From Incurvaria masculella (taxonomy: Eukaryota; Arthropoda; Insecta; Lepidoptera; Incurvariidae): a DNA stretch of 64,000 nt. Each line of letters starts with the position of its first letter. Positions within the stretch are counted from its first letter, which is position 1. Shown here piece after piece: positions 42,890 through 54,735 of this stretch. Location of the stretch: the NCBI GenBank assembly GCA_946894095.1, contig OX335642.1:26981021-27045020 (forward strand). Reading direction: 5' to 3'. The translations under genes and the position numbers were made by a program. Under the pieces are notes generated by a model that saw only the letters and a program-made list of their open reading frames with translations, was not told the DNA's origin and did not search any database.

Positions 42890-42895
42890 CAGTAG

Positions 42896-44244
42896 CCTAG
42901 CTCTAGTCGACCGAACTGGAGGTGGATTCAGATTCGCCTACGCCACAGTATTCGCCGCAGTCGACCCAGCTTATTTCTGAAATGTAATAGTCAACTACTA
43001 TGCATAAGCAATAAGCACCTAGATCCGATTGGGCGGGCTGAAGTGCATCCAGGTGGCTTAGGTAGGTATCATTCGATTAGGACGGTGGTAGGTAAGTCGC
43101 GCCCAATAGCAATATTTTAGCTACGGAGAGCCGGGGAGCGCCCGCGGCGGTGGCGGAGGCAGCGGTGGTTAAGGCGCTAGGACTAGCCAACTACTCGCGC
43201 CATACAAATGCACTTTTCAACAAATGTAATAATATGTAGTGAAACGCTTCAGCAAATCCAAATAGAACTCCAGACTGATAATGGATTGTTAATGTTTTTT
43301 GATTCCATCATTTATTTAAATACTAATAAAAATAAAAAAGTTGATTTTTCTCATTAGAAATCTGAAAGTAATTCGATTTCTAGATATAAGCAAAAACAGC
43401 GTATATTCATAAATAAGAAAATCCATTTGCTTTTAGATTTCTACATTTAGTCAAAAAAGTTCGGAAATGGACACAGTTTCCGCAATGTATTTTGTATAGA
43501 ACAAGGAAACATAAATTAACGAAAATAGGTTGATTCCTAGACAAGGAATCATATGACACTTATAATCGTCAGACTTAGTTAGTTAACTTGGGGTGCCTCG
43601 TCTAACTTTGCGATTTGGCTAGTACCAGGGCCTTAAGGAGATTAGCACACAAACATTATCTACGCCAGGCACAACCGGTGATTCATAACGCACAGCGCGC
43701 AGCTGTATGTAGTTTTAGGAAATTGGAGACAGCGGTCTCTGTAATCGAGCTAAATGATGGCACATCTCCTTAACTTTTTTATCTGAGATTGATACGGATA
43801 CAAAAACACTTTTCCGGGTGAGAAACGAGATCAGAGATGTCTCAGGACACATTTTCCATTTGACGGATGGTACTCGCACGACATTATATCATTTCCGAAT
43901 GCGTCACTGTAAGACTTGTTTACAAGGATAATCCCTTCAGGTAAGCACAATGTTAACTACACATTATAGCTACCACGAGTAAGACATTTCCTTCATAGGT
44001 TCTTTTAATATATAGGTAATATGATTCGTTTTAAAGCCTGTTTTAACCATCATATCATTCAATGTTGTGGTGGCACCACTATTAACTACTTTCTTCCTCC
44101 ACCTATCTATGACACTGATAAATATCAAGGTAATCTACAGTTAAATGATACATTCGAAATAATGTGCGACTTGTGTCATCCCACGTAAAAATAATAGAAT
44201 TGAGGGCACCGAATTTCTTGCCGTGCATGCTGGCTAAAGTATTC
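42896..44244. other. No gene recognised
   Basis: Contains a short GC-rich patch (43,135-43,200, gcggcggtggcggaggcagc) and an inverted 14-base piece (attggagacagcgg, 43,732) of the 26,258/33,316 repeat. Otherwise AT-rich with no supported frame. Confidence 0.45.
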
Positions 44245-44475
44245 GTGGTTTGGATTTCACATAAAACTGTAAGTACTCTCCCTTGGTATTCCGCCTGCGT
44301 TGGCATTATCACATTGAAAGAAAGAAGGTTGAAGCAGCAATTAATATGATCTGTGTTTCAAATCCAGTTAAATTTTGCCGTGCAATATAAGAAAGTTCCT
44401 GGCATGTTGACGCAATGCCAGGTCTCATATGGTGTGTTGGACTTATATCATGACAATGATAAATTTAATATGTAT
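44245..44475 (+). repeat. Diverged SINE body and tail
   Basis: Blocks cgtggtttggatttcacata, aaactgtaagt, tccagttaaattttgccgtg, caatataagaaagttcctgg and atatggtgtgttgg are in the shared SINE order with many changes. The head is missing. Confidence 0.6.
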
Positions 44476-44479
44476 CAAT

Positions 44480-44685
44480 AATCGACTGTGAAGTCAGGAC
44501 AAATTAGTTAAAGAAATAAAACTGTAAAAATAACGGATATTTGAATATACTGCTAGGCTGGACTTGAACCAGCAGCTTACAGATTCCGCTACCAATTCTA
44601 TACCCATAATTTGGAATTATCCTGCAATTTCTCGTCCCGTAATCAATACTCTTACTAAGACAGGGTGACGAACGGCGTAAAAGCG
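44480..44685 (-). repeat. Diverged copy of the tRNA-Leu-like repeat
   Basis: On the plus strand, aatcgactgtgaagtcagga, then tactgctaggctgg, then cttgaaccagcag, then tacccataatttggaatt follow the order of 29,455-29,640. Similarity continues about 60 bases upstream of the tRNA-like part in both copies, so the repeat unit is longer than a simple tRNA-headed SINE. Confidence 0.65.
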
Positions 44686-45160
44686 GCCATTCATAACAAC
44701 ATACATAAAAACCAAAGGATATTTAAATTCAGGAATCAGGAAGTGAACAACGGATGTCTTCTCCATGAAATATGCATGATCTTTAATTATTGTCTTTACG
44801 AACACTGACATTAATTTAAAATATAAACAATGGACTATCAATATATATATACATCTAGTTTTGCGAGTCTAGAATCGGTTTAATTCTACGCATATTATGT
44901 TTTCGAGCAATATATTCCGCGCATAAAATTCTCGTCAATGAATCTAAGCACATTTAATCAGTACTAATATTAATTATATTTATGTTTAGTTAAGAACTTT
45001 GAGCAAAAATAGCTAAACCCTTAAAAATAACAGAGAATTCACGCTTGACTACGTGAAGCGGAACAGGGCAGGTAATATTTAAAGTAGCGGTAGAGTGGGA
45101 TCAGCCGGCAGAGACAAATTGCCGTGCACTACGATGCATTAGTGCTGACATCTTATCGAT
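44686..45160. other. No gene recognised
   Basis: AT-rich sequence with nothing recognised. Confidence 0.45.
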
Positions 45161-45202
45161 ACTTTTTAATGTGTCGATAATTATATCGACACATTAAAAA
45201 GT
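45161..45202. repeat. 19-bp perfect inverted repeat, 4-base loop
   Basis: actttttaatgtgtcgata at 45,161-45,179 pairs exactly with 45,184-45,202 around atta. TATCGAT-like motifs adjoin it (cttatcgatac), resembling a DRE element, but no promoter is recognised. Confidence 0.75.
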
Positions 45203-45497
45203 CGATAAAAAGTTAAGCTTCTCTTTAATTGTAATAGAGAAAATTCTCCATGTTCTACTTTGAAAAATATTTGTATGCGTGTTGGTAATAGAAATTTAAT
45301 TTAGCGATGTAGAATTATTTTGATAAGCGTTTCATCAAATGATCAGCAAGAACTGATTTGGCCTATCCAGCCGTGTGCCTTCAGCAGCTTCGGTAGAGGA
45401 AGGTGAGTTTGCGTAACAACTACCGTGCTCATCTAACAAATTTCATGGTTTTCATAAATCGTCACCCCTAGTGAGATTAAATCGCCTTTTTTTTATG

Positions 45498-45712
45498 CAA
45501 CCTGACATGGAGGGCTAATACCACACCACTACCGTTATGATATTAGACCAATAAACCACATTCCCGAAGGAATTAGGTGCCATGCCAGGACCTTCCCTTT
45601 ATGAGCACGGCTACATTGAACTGGATGGAAAACACGGACAATTTTTCATTGCCGCTTCGACCATCTTAAGCTTAAACCCTACCACCTAGTAGGTGAAGGG
45701 GACCGTTTCTTC
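45498..45712 (-). repeat. SINE body-tail copy, good conservation
   Basis: On the minus strand: ggtccccttcacctactagg, tggtagggtttaagc, gatggtcgaagcggcaatga, tccatccagttcaatgtagc, and the tail taatatcataacggtagtgg. It is truncated at the 5' side near 45,712. This is one of the least diverged tails in the window. Confidence 0.82.
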
Positions 45713-46146
45713 ACTGTTGTTTCACTCCAACAAGCGAGAATATGTGTATCAAACAAATTCCTCGCAACTGTTTTGGTGCTCGTGCTTCAAAATGCTAAAT
45801 TATCAGTGACATATATTTTTCAGTAAGATAAACTTGCTTTATATACAATTTAATCGTTAAATTATGTTAGGACTGCTATGCTTACTTATGTTAATTTATT
45901 TTAAAATGCTTTGGGGCAAGATAAGACGTAGTTTAACCGTGTTAATAATTATCAGGTTATTGCAATAAAAACAATTAATGCGTTTTGCACCAATTGAATG
46001 GTGAAAAATATGGAAACATATTTTTACTTTTCAGACGCACTGCATGGAACGACTTCCTGCAGATACAAATGTTAGCACTAATGTATGTATATAACATAGT
46101 TTTTATCAGTAAATCTTTATAACTTTTAAGAGTCTTATTCACTACG

Positions 46147-46740
46147 TATAATATTCACAACGTATAAAAGTATTTTTTTCCAAAAAATCAAAACCATGCA
46201 TATCGTATAACATTCACAATGTATAATTTTATACGTTGTGCATGAAGAAAGTTTAAAAATAGAATCAACTGCATCATGCAGAACGTATAATGGTCACAAC
46301 GTATAATATTCCTAACGTTAATTCACAAAAAAAGAAAACCATGCAGAACGTATAATATGCCAAGAAGCACTGCATAAAGCGCCCAAATAACGATACATTT
46401 AAGGCAGAAATTGATACGAATCGATATTTGTTGAAGAGTAACAATTTGCTACAACGCTAATTGAGACAGTGGCGTGCGAGTATACGCTTTAAAAGTATAT
46501 GCACAAGGGCGCTTATCATTTGAAAAGTTTTTGGATTATATGATATGCATGGTTTTCTTTTTTTGTTAAATAAAGATCATAATTTTATACGTTGTGACTA
46601 TTATACGTTATGCATGGAGAAATAAGTAATTTTATGTTTTAAACTTCTTCATGCACTACGTATAAAATTATACGATCTGCCGATTATACGTTGTGCATGG
46701 TTTTAAAATGTTGTACGTATTATACGATCTGCATTTTAGA
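46147..46740. mobile_element. Long foldback element built of ACGTATAA units
   Basis: Left (46,147-46,361) and right (46,533-46,740) halves are inverted, imperfect copies. A 21-bp stretch (acaaaaaaagaaaaccatgca at 46,325-46,345) is exactly complementary to 46,546-46,566. Each arm holds several ACGTATAA/TTATACGT units, often preceded by catgca or gtcaca. The core (46,362-46,532) is unique. No coding region is present. It looks like a non-autonomous foldback DNA transposon, family unknown. Confidence 0.65.
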
Positions 46741-47056
46741 CGTTCTGCCGTTCCCCCACTTTTAAGACAGGTTCATAATAAGTTTATAAACTACTTTTAA
46801 GAGATCGATACAAAGATTTTGCATCACTATCCGGGATGTATTTGGATATATTCGTTTTCGTCTCGCCGGACTGAGAACTCGGTCAGCGAAGCGGAAAATC
46901 AGAAGACCACACACTGAAGACACATTTGCAAATGTCCGACTCTCTCTTTTCGAGACATTACGATGGGATCTTTACTGTTTTATGAGATTATGAAGGCTAA
47001 TTTAAAAGGAATAAATAATAAAACTTTAATTTTTTACGTACCTTTCTATTCGACGG

Positions 47057-47380
47057 TTTGTAGCTCAAGGACGCGGCGACCTCATCAATCAATCAATCAC
47101 CGCCTCGTTCATGGACCACTTTCTTTATCCTTCTGAGTTGGATAGGTGCATTTTGTCACTAATATGAGCTATAACATGGTTCCTCTACTAGATAGTAGGG
47201 TTATGCCCTTCCCGGTTGGTACCATCGCTTTGGATGAAAATGTGGTCAAAACGGCAAATCGTGCTTATAAAAGGAAGGTCCTGGCATACCACCAAATTCC
47301 TTGGGAAATTCAATGTTTTGGGCTAATATCATAAAGGTGGGTGTGGTTTTATCCATCCATGATCACATACATGAAAACAC
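47057..47380 (+). repeat. SINE copy, diverged head
   Basis: Head gtagctcaaggacgcggcga with a short atcaatca duplication in the middle, cctcgttcatggaccacttt, cccggttggtaccatcgctt, ggaaggtcctggcat, and the tail gggctaatatcataaaggtg. Moderately diverged. Confidence 0.72.
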
Positions 47381-50014
47381 ATCATAACGCTGCTTCCTCT
47401 AATTCTTTTGCTTCCTTTACGGACATAGCGGCATCTCTGTGTAAATGCCGTATGATTATGGGTGCCACGTACCTGACGTTTGCAAAATAATTCAGCAATC
47501 CGATTTTTTTTTTCGTGAATGAGTATAAAATGATAAATTAAAATTAATTAATTTTAACGTTAAACGTAATTAAAATGATAAAAATAACTGACTGACTATG
47601 TAAATGAAAATTTAACAAATTAAAAAAATGGTAATGGAATGGAAATATCAACAATAGGTTTACAATACTTATATATCTATTGTTGTAAGAGACATTACCC
47701 GCATGGCATATTAGTTCAGCGCAGAGAAAAAGTCCTTCCAACATTATTATGATAACCCTGTTGCAATAATTACTCTCTCGGAACTACGATAAATGGCGCA
47801 ATAAATAGGAATTTATCGCACGAATATTTCACCCCGAGAACGACCAAAAATAAAGTTATTGGCTACGACAAAATTGTTCCAAGTCGCCTTAGATAAAAAC
47901 CCTACTGCAAAAGTTTCATATCGATGCCGTGGTGTAGACACAGGAGATATGCCTATTTTGAAGTTCCACATAGCTCGTATACAATTTTACACAGATTGGT
48001 TTTCATAGTTAACAACAAAATATAACACATGCTGCCCAGATTTTAGTCCTCACTGGAACATAGAAGCATTTAATATTTTTTATGTGGCATATGGCGTACG
48101 CCAGAACTCACATCCATCTCACATTTGACGACACCCATGAACTTTGGAGGGAGGGGGGCGAAAACCATAGTAGTAGTCACAATATTATGAAATACTCAAA
48201 AATCTGTACTGGATTTTCATAATAACTAGATATTCAGATGGCGTTTATAATAGTTAAATCTTTATCGTATTTTATTATTATAATTCGATGGAAACATTTG
48301 ACAAAAGGAATTTACTTGCTTATTATGTCTGCAACTGTTCTTTGCGGCTTTGCCTTGGTATATTTGTTTTTAAGGTATGGAATATATTCTGTAAAATACA
48401 TTTCAGGAAGCTCGTGTCGAGTATGAATTATAATAATTATTTATAATAATATTTTTTCCAATGAGGAGTGCATTGGAAAAAGTTTGCGGTAATTCGTTAC
48501 ACAAATGTTCGGAAATGTAGATAATGGTACACAATGTTCTATTAAGAAATCTTGTCTTTTTATTTTAACCTCGGCATCTGGCTGTTTTCGAATTTTCATG
48601 GAGGCTGCGACAGAGTGCTCCTTCAATCGTTGTTACATTTTTACTTTGGAGGAAATACTTCTACCGGCATTATATTCTATAGCTAACTCCTAGTGATGAG
48701 GCTAAAACCCAGCCCATTGTATTATTAACAGTATTTATTTATTTGCTTAGGTAAAGTTTGTTTAGGTTTTTTAGGTTTAGCTTTAGCTTTTTTTTTTTTG
48801 GTTTTGCTTTAGCTTAGGTAACAACGGACAAGTCAGATAAGCAAAATAAACGGTTGAGCATATGCAGGTATTTGAATAACCCACTAGGGATTAACGTACA
48901 TCGCTGATTAAATATTAAACAAGCGAAAATTGTTGAAAACCATGGGAAATTTGTCATGGAATCTAATCAAAATTAAAACACAGGTACGTTAACATCGGAT
49001 TTGTTCCTGGCTCCACGTCACCGATACATCATTTTATATTTACTGAAGAAACTGTGGGACAATATCATGGCTCGCGAGTGGGAAAGGTATCAGTTATGGA
49101 GTTTAAAGTGATATATAGCGGACTTTTATAACGGATACAAGACAATTTGTATTGCTGTCTCAGCGGACACTGCGCTTACAGTTTTGTCTCTTGTTAGCGT
49201 CTTTTGCGTATCGAATCCAATCGGGAGCGTTTTCATTAAACAAGAAATACATTAAGAAAGAAACTATTTTATTAGGATTCCGCGCTTCACGAGATAACAA
49301 GTTAAACGGAGAGAAACGAGACTTCGTTGTCCGTCTGGAGTGTAAACTAAAACTTCTCGAATAAGGTAATAATAAATAATTAAAGGTTCAAGGTAAGTCA
49401 TAACATGATTAAATATAAGGAAACTACATATTTAGAGAAAAATCTACAGAACTCATGGCCTTCTGGCGATATGATCTTCTGGCGTATTGAAAATTATTAT
49501 ATTTCATTAAGGTATTTAAAAATCAGAGGATTAATAGATGAAGATTACTCGTAAAGTAATGTAAGCAAAGTAAACACATATTTATTTTTGTTTAATGCAT
49601 TACAAAGCCTATCTCAAAAAATTAAACGAAATGGACGAATTATGTGAAACCCCCAAATATCGGTGAAAAATATTCCGACGAATTGAGAACCTCCTCCTTA
49701 ATTTGAAGTCGGTTAAAAAGTTGTCTCCGGGTAAATATTATATTTCCATTAACAATTCTCCACAATTTTATTTTTTTTGTTGTATCTTATTTTTCGAGAA
49801 GTTTAAAACTCTTTGAAAAAAGTCCTAAAAGAAATATAAAAAAAATCCATTTTTTAAATAAAAAAATAATAATAAAATGAAATATAAATATTATTTCCAT
49901 TAGTTTTTTATTTTTTTTAGTTCTGTAGTAACGCATCTCTAAATACGATTTTAATTTGTCTATAGAAATAATTGAGGACACTAACCACCGGTCTGCTTGA
50001 AGACGGATCACTGA
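47381..50014. other. No gene recognised
   Basis: AT-rich sequence. It includes the 'gaagtcggttaaaa' motif copy at 49,680-49,722. Open frames of 60-75 codons are scattered and match nothing I know. Confidence 0.45.
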
Positions 50015-50041
50015 AGCGATCGAAAAAGCATTTTCAATGCT
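50015..50041 (+). repeat. 27-bp string identical to 7,061-7,087
   Basis: Exact match, with similar bases upstream (cttgaagacgg). See the entry at 7,061. Confidence 0.6.
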
Positions 50042-50734
50042 TATAAAAAGTACTCAAAAGAAATTTCTTATTAATATTTTTTCCCCACATGAGGCAAACC
50101 GATTTTTCGAAACACAATGTGCATTGATTAATTCCATGTTAAATGCACGACGTAATATTACCTCGTGTGGATGTTTTGATACATCCAACAAGGCCTCAAT
50201 CCCTAAGGGTTTCCTTTCATCTGAACTCGGAGGAAATCGCGTGGACCGGATCTTTCATTGGCTCACTGAGGTGAAGGATGTTTGTCGGGCATATTTCCCA
50301 GGCTTTTACTCTTATTTATTTAGGTAGCTCAGGGATCCCTTCCATTACTTGTTGATTTTGTGGCTTCTGACTGGTTACCATGGCGACGGGAATAACTCTC
50401 GAATCTTGCTTATATTGACTTATAAATTACTGTGTTTTAACCACTTGAACACATATGTTCTTGAGAAACATCGGAGATTTTAAAAACTATAGACGTTTCA
50501 TGACGGCAAAATAAATAACAATGCTCTTCGAGCTATAAAACATTTAGTTTTGTTACAATTAACATGAGAAGGACGAAATAAATAAACTTGTATAGACTTT
50601 CGGTGTTGAACATATGGAAAATAATAATAATGAAAAACTGCCATAAATGGCTGTGCCGAGGGACGTTAAGTACTCAAAACAGCTTTACCTTACCTCATGA
50701 AACCACGCTTAGGAAGGCACCATACAAGCTGATT
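50042..50734. other. No gene recognised
   Basis: The 96-codon plus frame (50,037-50,327) starts in the dispersed repeat and has no domain. Confidence 0.4.
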
Positions 50735-50905
50735 GTTTGTTTATTGTCGTTGTTTATTCATCATCCATAGACAGTACACTGCACTCGGATTTGTCATATT
50801 TTATCATAAGCCAGTTCGGGGAAATCCCAGCAAAGAAGAACTGGCAAGAAACTCCGCTGGTTTTTTTTTTTCAACGTCCACTTAGTCTAAATTTAACATG
50901 ATTGG
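50735..50905 (+). repeat. LINE 3'-end fragment, best copy
   Basis: ttattcatcatccatagaca, gtacactgcactcgg, atttgtcatattttatc, agccagttcgggg, agaagaactggcaagaaact, ccgctgg, poly-T, and tcaacgtccacttagtct. It serves as the reference for the copies at 7,500, 12,850 and 37,830. Confidence 0.65.
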
Positions 50906-51324
50906 TGGTCTATTATAGTTCTACTTATGTATAAAGACCCCAAGGTTACAGGTCGGCAGACAGTTCTGCTTTGCGAAATATAAACGAAATTCAGAAACTT
51001 CGTAACCTTTAATTTACAACAAAAGGGTGCATCGATTTTCTACGACGAGTGCTCCGGATATATGCTATGAGAGGAAGAATGATTGATGCAAGCGCCTCAG
51101 AGTAAGTTCCAAGGAGAGCCATCACACTTCGCACCATGGAGCTTAAATATTTCGTATTGAAAAGACGTTTCAGCTTAGCATGATTTAAAACGTTAAAAAC
51201 CTTTAAAATGGTTTACCAAATCACGGAAATTGTCGTAAATATTTAAACACTAAACTCATATAATTTTTTATAAAAGTGAGATACTGATAATAATGATGGC
51301 TAAAACAACACCCAGTCTTAAACA

Positions 51325-51680
51325 TTTGCCTAACACCCCGCATTCAGGGAGGAATTGGGTGCCATGCCAGGACCTTCCCTTTATAAAGACGGCTATATTG
51401 ACCTGGATTGAAAACTTGGACAATTTTTCAGTGCCCCTTCGATCATATTTTCATCCAATGCGATGGTTCCAACCCGAATGGCCTTAATGCTACCACCTAG
51501 TAGAGAAAGGGGACCTGCCGCTTTACATGGATTTCGAACCCTGGAGCAACTCGCATTTGTGACACAATGCACATATTCAACCCGGGAAGAGACCGATTGT
51601 TGTGCATGAACGGGGCGGGGATTCAAACCCAGCCCTGTGGTATGCAAGGCAATTCCTCGTGCCACTAAGCTACGATCAGA
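51325..51680 (-). repeat. Full-length tRNA-headed SINE
   Basis: On the minus strand the head begins at 51,680: gtagcttagtggcacgagga (box A) and gctgggtttgaatccccgcc (box B). Then come ccgttcatgcacaacaatcg, tgcattgtgtcacaaatgcg, ccagggttcgaaatcc, gcaggtcccctttctctac, taggtggtagcattaagg, and the tail ggtcctggcatggcacccaa. Both Pol III boxes are well conserved. Confidence 0.85.
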
Positions 51681-52870
51681 TCCTGGTTTACTGCGGGGAA
51701 ACTTTGCAATATCTTCCTTTCTTAGTCAGCTACTTAACGTTCCGCAAAATACTTTTTTTGGTCAGCCGGGTCATATAAACCCAAGCTCTGTCAAATCTCT
51801 AGCCAGTCGTTGACTGCCAGCGCGCAGGTACGGAGTCGCAGTCAGACCGACGCAACTGTCGCTTGGGTTGCCACATCGTCAATTATGTAGGCGTCCGGGC
51901 CGCCTGAAAACTGCCGATATCCACCGTCACGGCGAGTACTCATTCACACGGGGTGAACATTTTGTTAAATTCACAAATTTTCGGTGCTGTATAGATCTGG
52001 ACGGCTGATTTTAAGTTTGTTTTACAAATGTTAACAATAGGGAAACGGTTCACGTAGGAAATATGGATGGAATCTTTATTTATTTTTATATTAATAATGA
52101 TTGCATAGACTGGTTCTCCTTTAGAGTTGTATTTTAGGTACAGTCGACATTTTGTACCTTTTCCTCCCTAAAATGAACGCTTTACTGGTGCCATCCAAGG
52201 ACGAATACTCTTCAAAGCTTCTGGAGTAAAACGAAATAAAGAAGGATCTATTTTAACATCATCAGAGGAGACCATACGTCATTTTTTTATTCGTCCACCC
52301 CTGTTAGTAAGAATTATAACCCAGATGCAAAAATGATCAACATCAGAAACGCTGTTGTGTGATACGATCGGAAATTGATACACAATTCTATTGCGATCGA
52401 TTTATGCAAAAAAAAAACTATGTTTTCATCGTCTTATAATCGTTTCAGTTATACATTCAACCTGAAAGATGGAACAAATCCCATCTGCTGCGGTTGATGA
52501 ATACTATATAACTTTTTGTGGTCTTATGATTGACTCAAGCCCGTTTTCACCACCTCCAGCTACAAAAATCCCAAAGTTACCTTTCAGTTACACCATATAA
52601 ATATGCCATGTCAAAAAAAGTTTCTTATCGGATTTTAGGTACCTGAAGGCGGTGAAAAGAGGGGTAAGTGGTTTTAATATACAGCCCGGAAGATGGCACA
52701 AATATCTATATTGCGATTGTTTAATAAATTATTTGACGTAATGATTTAACTTAAGGGCGTGATAACATCAATTGCATTTCCCATATTTGTAAACCCATAT
52801 TTTGATATTTCTACAAATAACTTCTACTTACATTATGTTCTTAGATTTACACCTTCGTTGCACATAATGT
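51681..52870. other. No gene recognised
   Basis: A moderately GC-rich patch lies at 51,800-51,950. No supported frame. Confidence 0.4.
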
Positions 52871-52974
52871 TTTGAAAACTTACGGTTTAGGCTTGGCCAA
52901 CACATTTCGCCTCGACGGACGAGACATGTCGGCCAAGCACGGCATTGCACACCGGGTAACCGTAAGTTTTCAAA
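52871..52974. ncRNA. Nested stem-loop, possible structured RNA or repeat
   Basis: A perfect 17-bp outer stem (tttgaaaacttacggtt at 52,871-52,887 with 52,958-52,974) encloses an 11-bp stem (gcttggccaac at 52,891-52,901 with gtcggccaagc at 52,928-52,938, one G-U). The innermost loop contains ctcg/cgag. Such nesting could be an RNA, or the ends of a small foldback repeat. No promoter or terminator is apparent. Confidence 0.3.
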
Positions 52975-54249
52975 GATTTTTTAAAATTTATTTTGTAATT
53001 TAATAAAGATGAAAGATGCATTGATGGTCTAGCTATTATGTTAAATCTATAAATGTATATATTGGATGCTCATACTCGGAGTCCAAACTGTTTTAACCGA
53101 CTTCGAAAAAAAGGAGGAGGTTCTATAAAACAAAATAATTAGAATATTTGTCTAATTTGAGAATAGAAAGCACCAGACAACATTTTATCTTTAAATTATA
53201 GACTCGTCCATAAATATTTACTTTTTTGATTATTGAAAATCGTTGCGGCTATTTTCGAATAAAATTAAACATTGTTTTACTTACGTCCTTATCAAACTGA
53301 ACGCAATTAGCTTTTATCACGCCCTTAAGCGGCAGTGTGAATGCGGCCCAACGAAGCTTTCGCTTGACACTGCTTGGACGTGACAGCGGCGCGTCCGGGC
53401 GGCGGACGTTCAATGAATCTCGTTAACTTTCACAATTGGAAAGCGGACATACTCCGTGACTCTACGTATAGTTTTAATAGTTAATTTTAAACGTATATTA
53501 TTCATGCTGGCAATTACCACGTCTTTTTTAAAGCATAACGTGGGAGGTGTAATATCATTTTAAAATTCTGATTAGTCGCTACTACTTTTGTGAAAACGTA
53601 CATTTTGTTATGCTACGAAAAGGCAAAGTTAACTAAAAATAATAACATTTGAATATTTGAAGAAAACCGTTTTACTTAATATTTTATTGTGATAAAACTA
53701 TGCGCATTTTGGTTTAATTTGGGATACTCATAAATAGCAGAGTCATTTAGGCTACCAATAAAAAAATAAAATTATATTTTCAAATTTGTATTCGTAGTAC
53801 ACGTACCTAATATTGTTGTACGAGATGTACATTTTAAAAGTTTTTCAAAAAGTTATTATATCATAAAAAAAATACCACGATTTTTTTTCTTATTTTTCCC
53901 TGAGTAGTCATAAACTGGCTCACTACCTAGTTCCCGCTTGACGTTGAGTATTGGGGCACCCTCTATAAGTAAAAGTATACATTTACATTTAAAATAAAGA
54001 AACACCATTCTCTACACGGAGGTCGTCGAGTTCCGAGGTTTTTTAAGGGTAGAGGCATAATCTCTGGTTAGTAATCATAGTTATGATTCTTAAGGATCTA
54101 TCTTCGTTCTTCTTCAGGCGAAAAATAAGGACAGATTTATTTAAAATTTAAAATGATCACTAACCAGAGATTGTGTATTGCACGCTAACTGTATGCAGAT
54201 TAAAACAATTATTTGCACACAATTTGAAAGAACAGCTTTTATGTTCATT
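52975..54249. other. No gene recognised
   Basis: Contains an inverted copy of the 'gaagtcggttaaaa' motif (53,090-53,137, gttttaaccgacttcgaaaa). A GC-richer patch lies at 53,330-53,420. Open frames are short. Confidence 0.4.
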
Positions 54250-54400
54250 ATTCAGGGGCGCGGGGTCTTGCTGCAAAAGTCATGGGTTCAATCCCCGCCC
54301 CGTTAATGTACCACTTTTTTCCTCTTTCCGAGTTGAATAAGTCCATTTCGAAATCTACATACCTATGTAAAACTTTCCCTACTAGGTGATCGGGTTAAAT
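54250..54400 (+). repeat. tRNA-headed SINE, 5' half
   Basis: ggggcgcggggtcttgctgc, catgggttcaatccccgccc (box B), ccgttaatgtaccactttt, and ctactaggtgatcgggttaa. It stops there, and a 5S-headed SINE follows at once. Confidence 0.65.
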
Positions 54401-54404
54401 CCGC

Positions 54405-54735
54405 CCCGGAGAATAAAGCGCCGATGTGATGCGTTGCTGTTCGGTAATCAAGGTGAAGCAACTCTAGGCGCGGTCAGGTTCTGGATGGTGACCGTTTTTC
54501 AAACGTGCCTAGCCATGGTTCGGTTCCAGCTAAAACAGTACTTTTATTTATTTAGCTTATTAGATGACAGGGTTCACACGCGGGTTGGTACCATCGCATG
54601 GAATGCAAAATGGTCGAAGCGGCAATGAATATTGTCCATGTTTTCTACCTTATTTAAGGCGTGTAATATATGCAAGGTACTGTTATATTACCTTGTTCCC
54701 ATCTGGTGTTTTAGGCACATATTTTTAGTATTTAA
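54405..54735 (+). repeat. 5S-headed SINE copy
   Basis: gtgaagcaactctaggcgc then gttctggatggtgacc are the 5S-like part. The body tggttcggttcca follows, then ggttggtaccatcgcatgga, gatggtcgaagcgg-like, and a diverged tail. It follows the truncated tRNA-headed SINE directly. Confidence 0.65.

Larger units (their letters stand above)
40020..42895 (-). mobile_element. Element C: decayed CR1-type LINE hosting nested insertions
   Basis: Minus-strand remnants in the right order are endonuclease C-terminus (42,889-42,656), linker and reverse transcriptase fingers (42,409-42,026), palm motif A onward (40,771-40,177), and a degraded VWNN-containing end near 40,090. The copy is full of stops and frameshifts. 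It is interrupted at 40,829-41,781 by a (GACG)n repeat that is itself interrupted. The element is 5'-truncated near 42,895. Confidence 0.8.
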
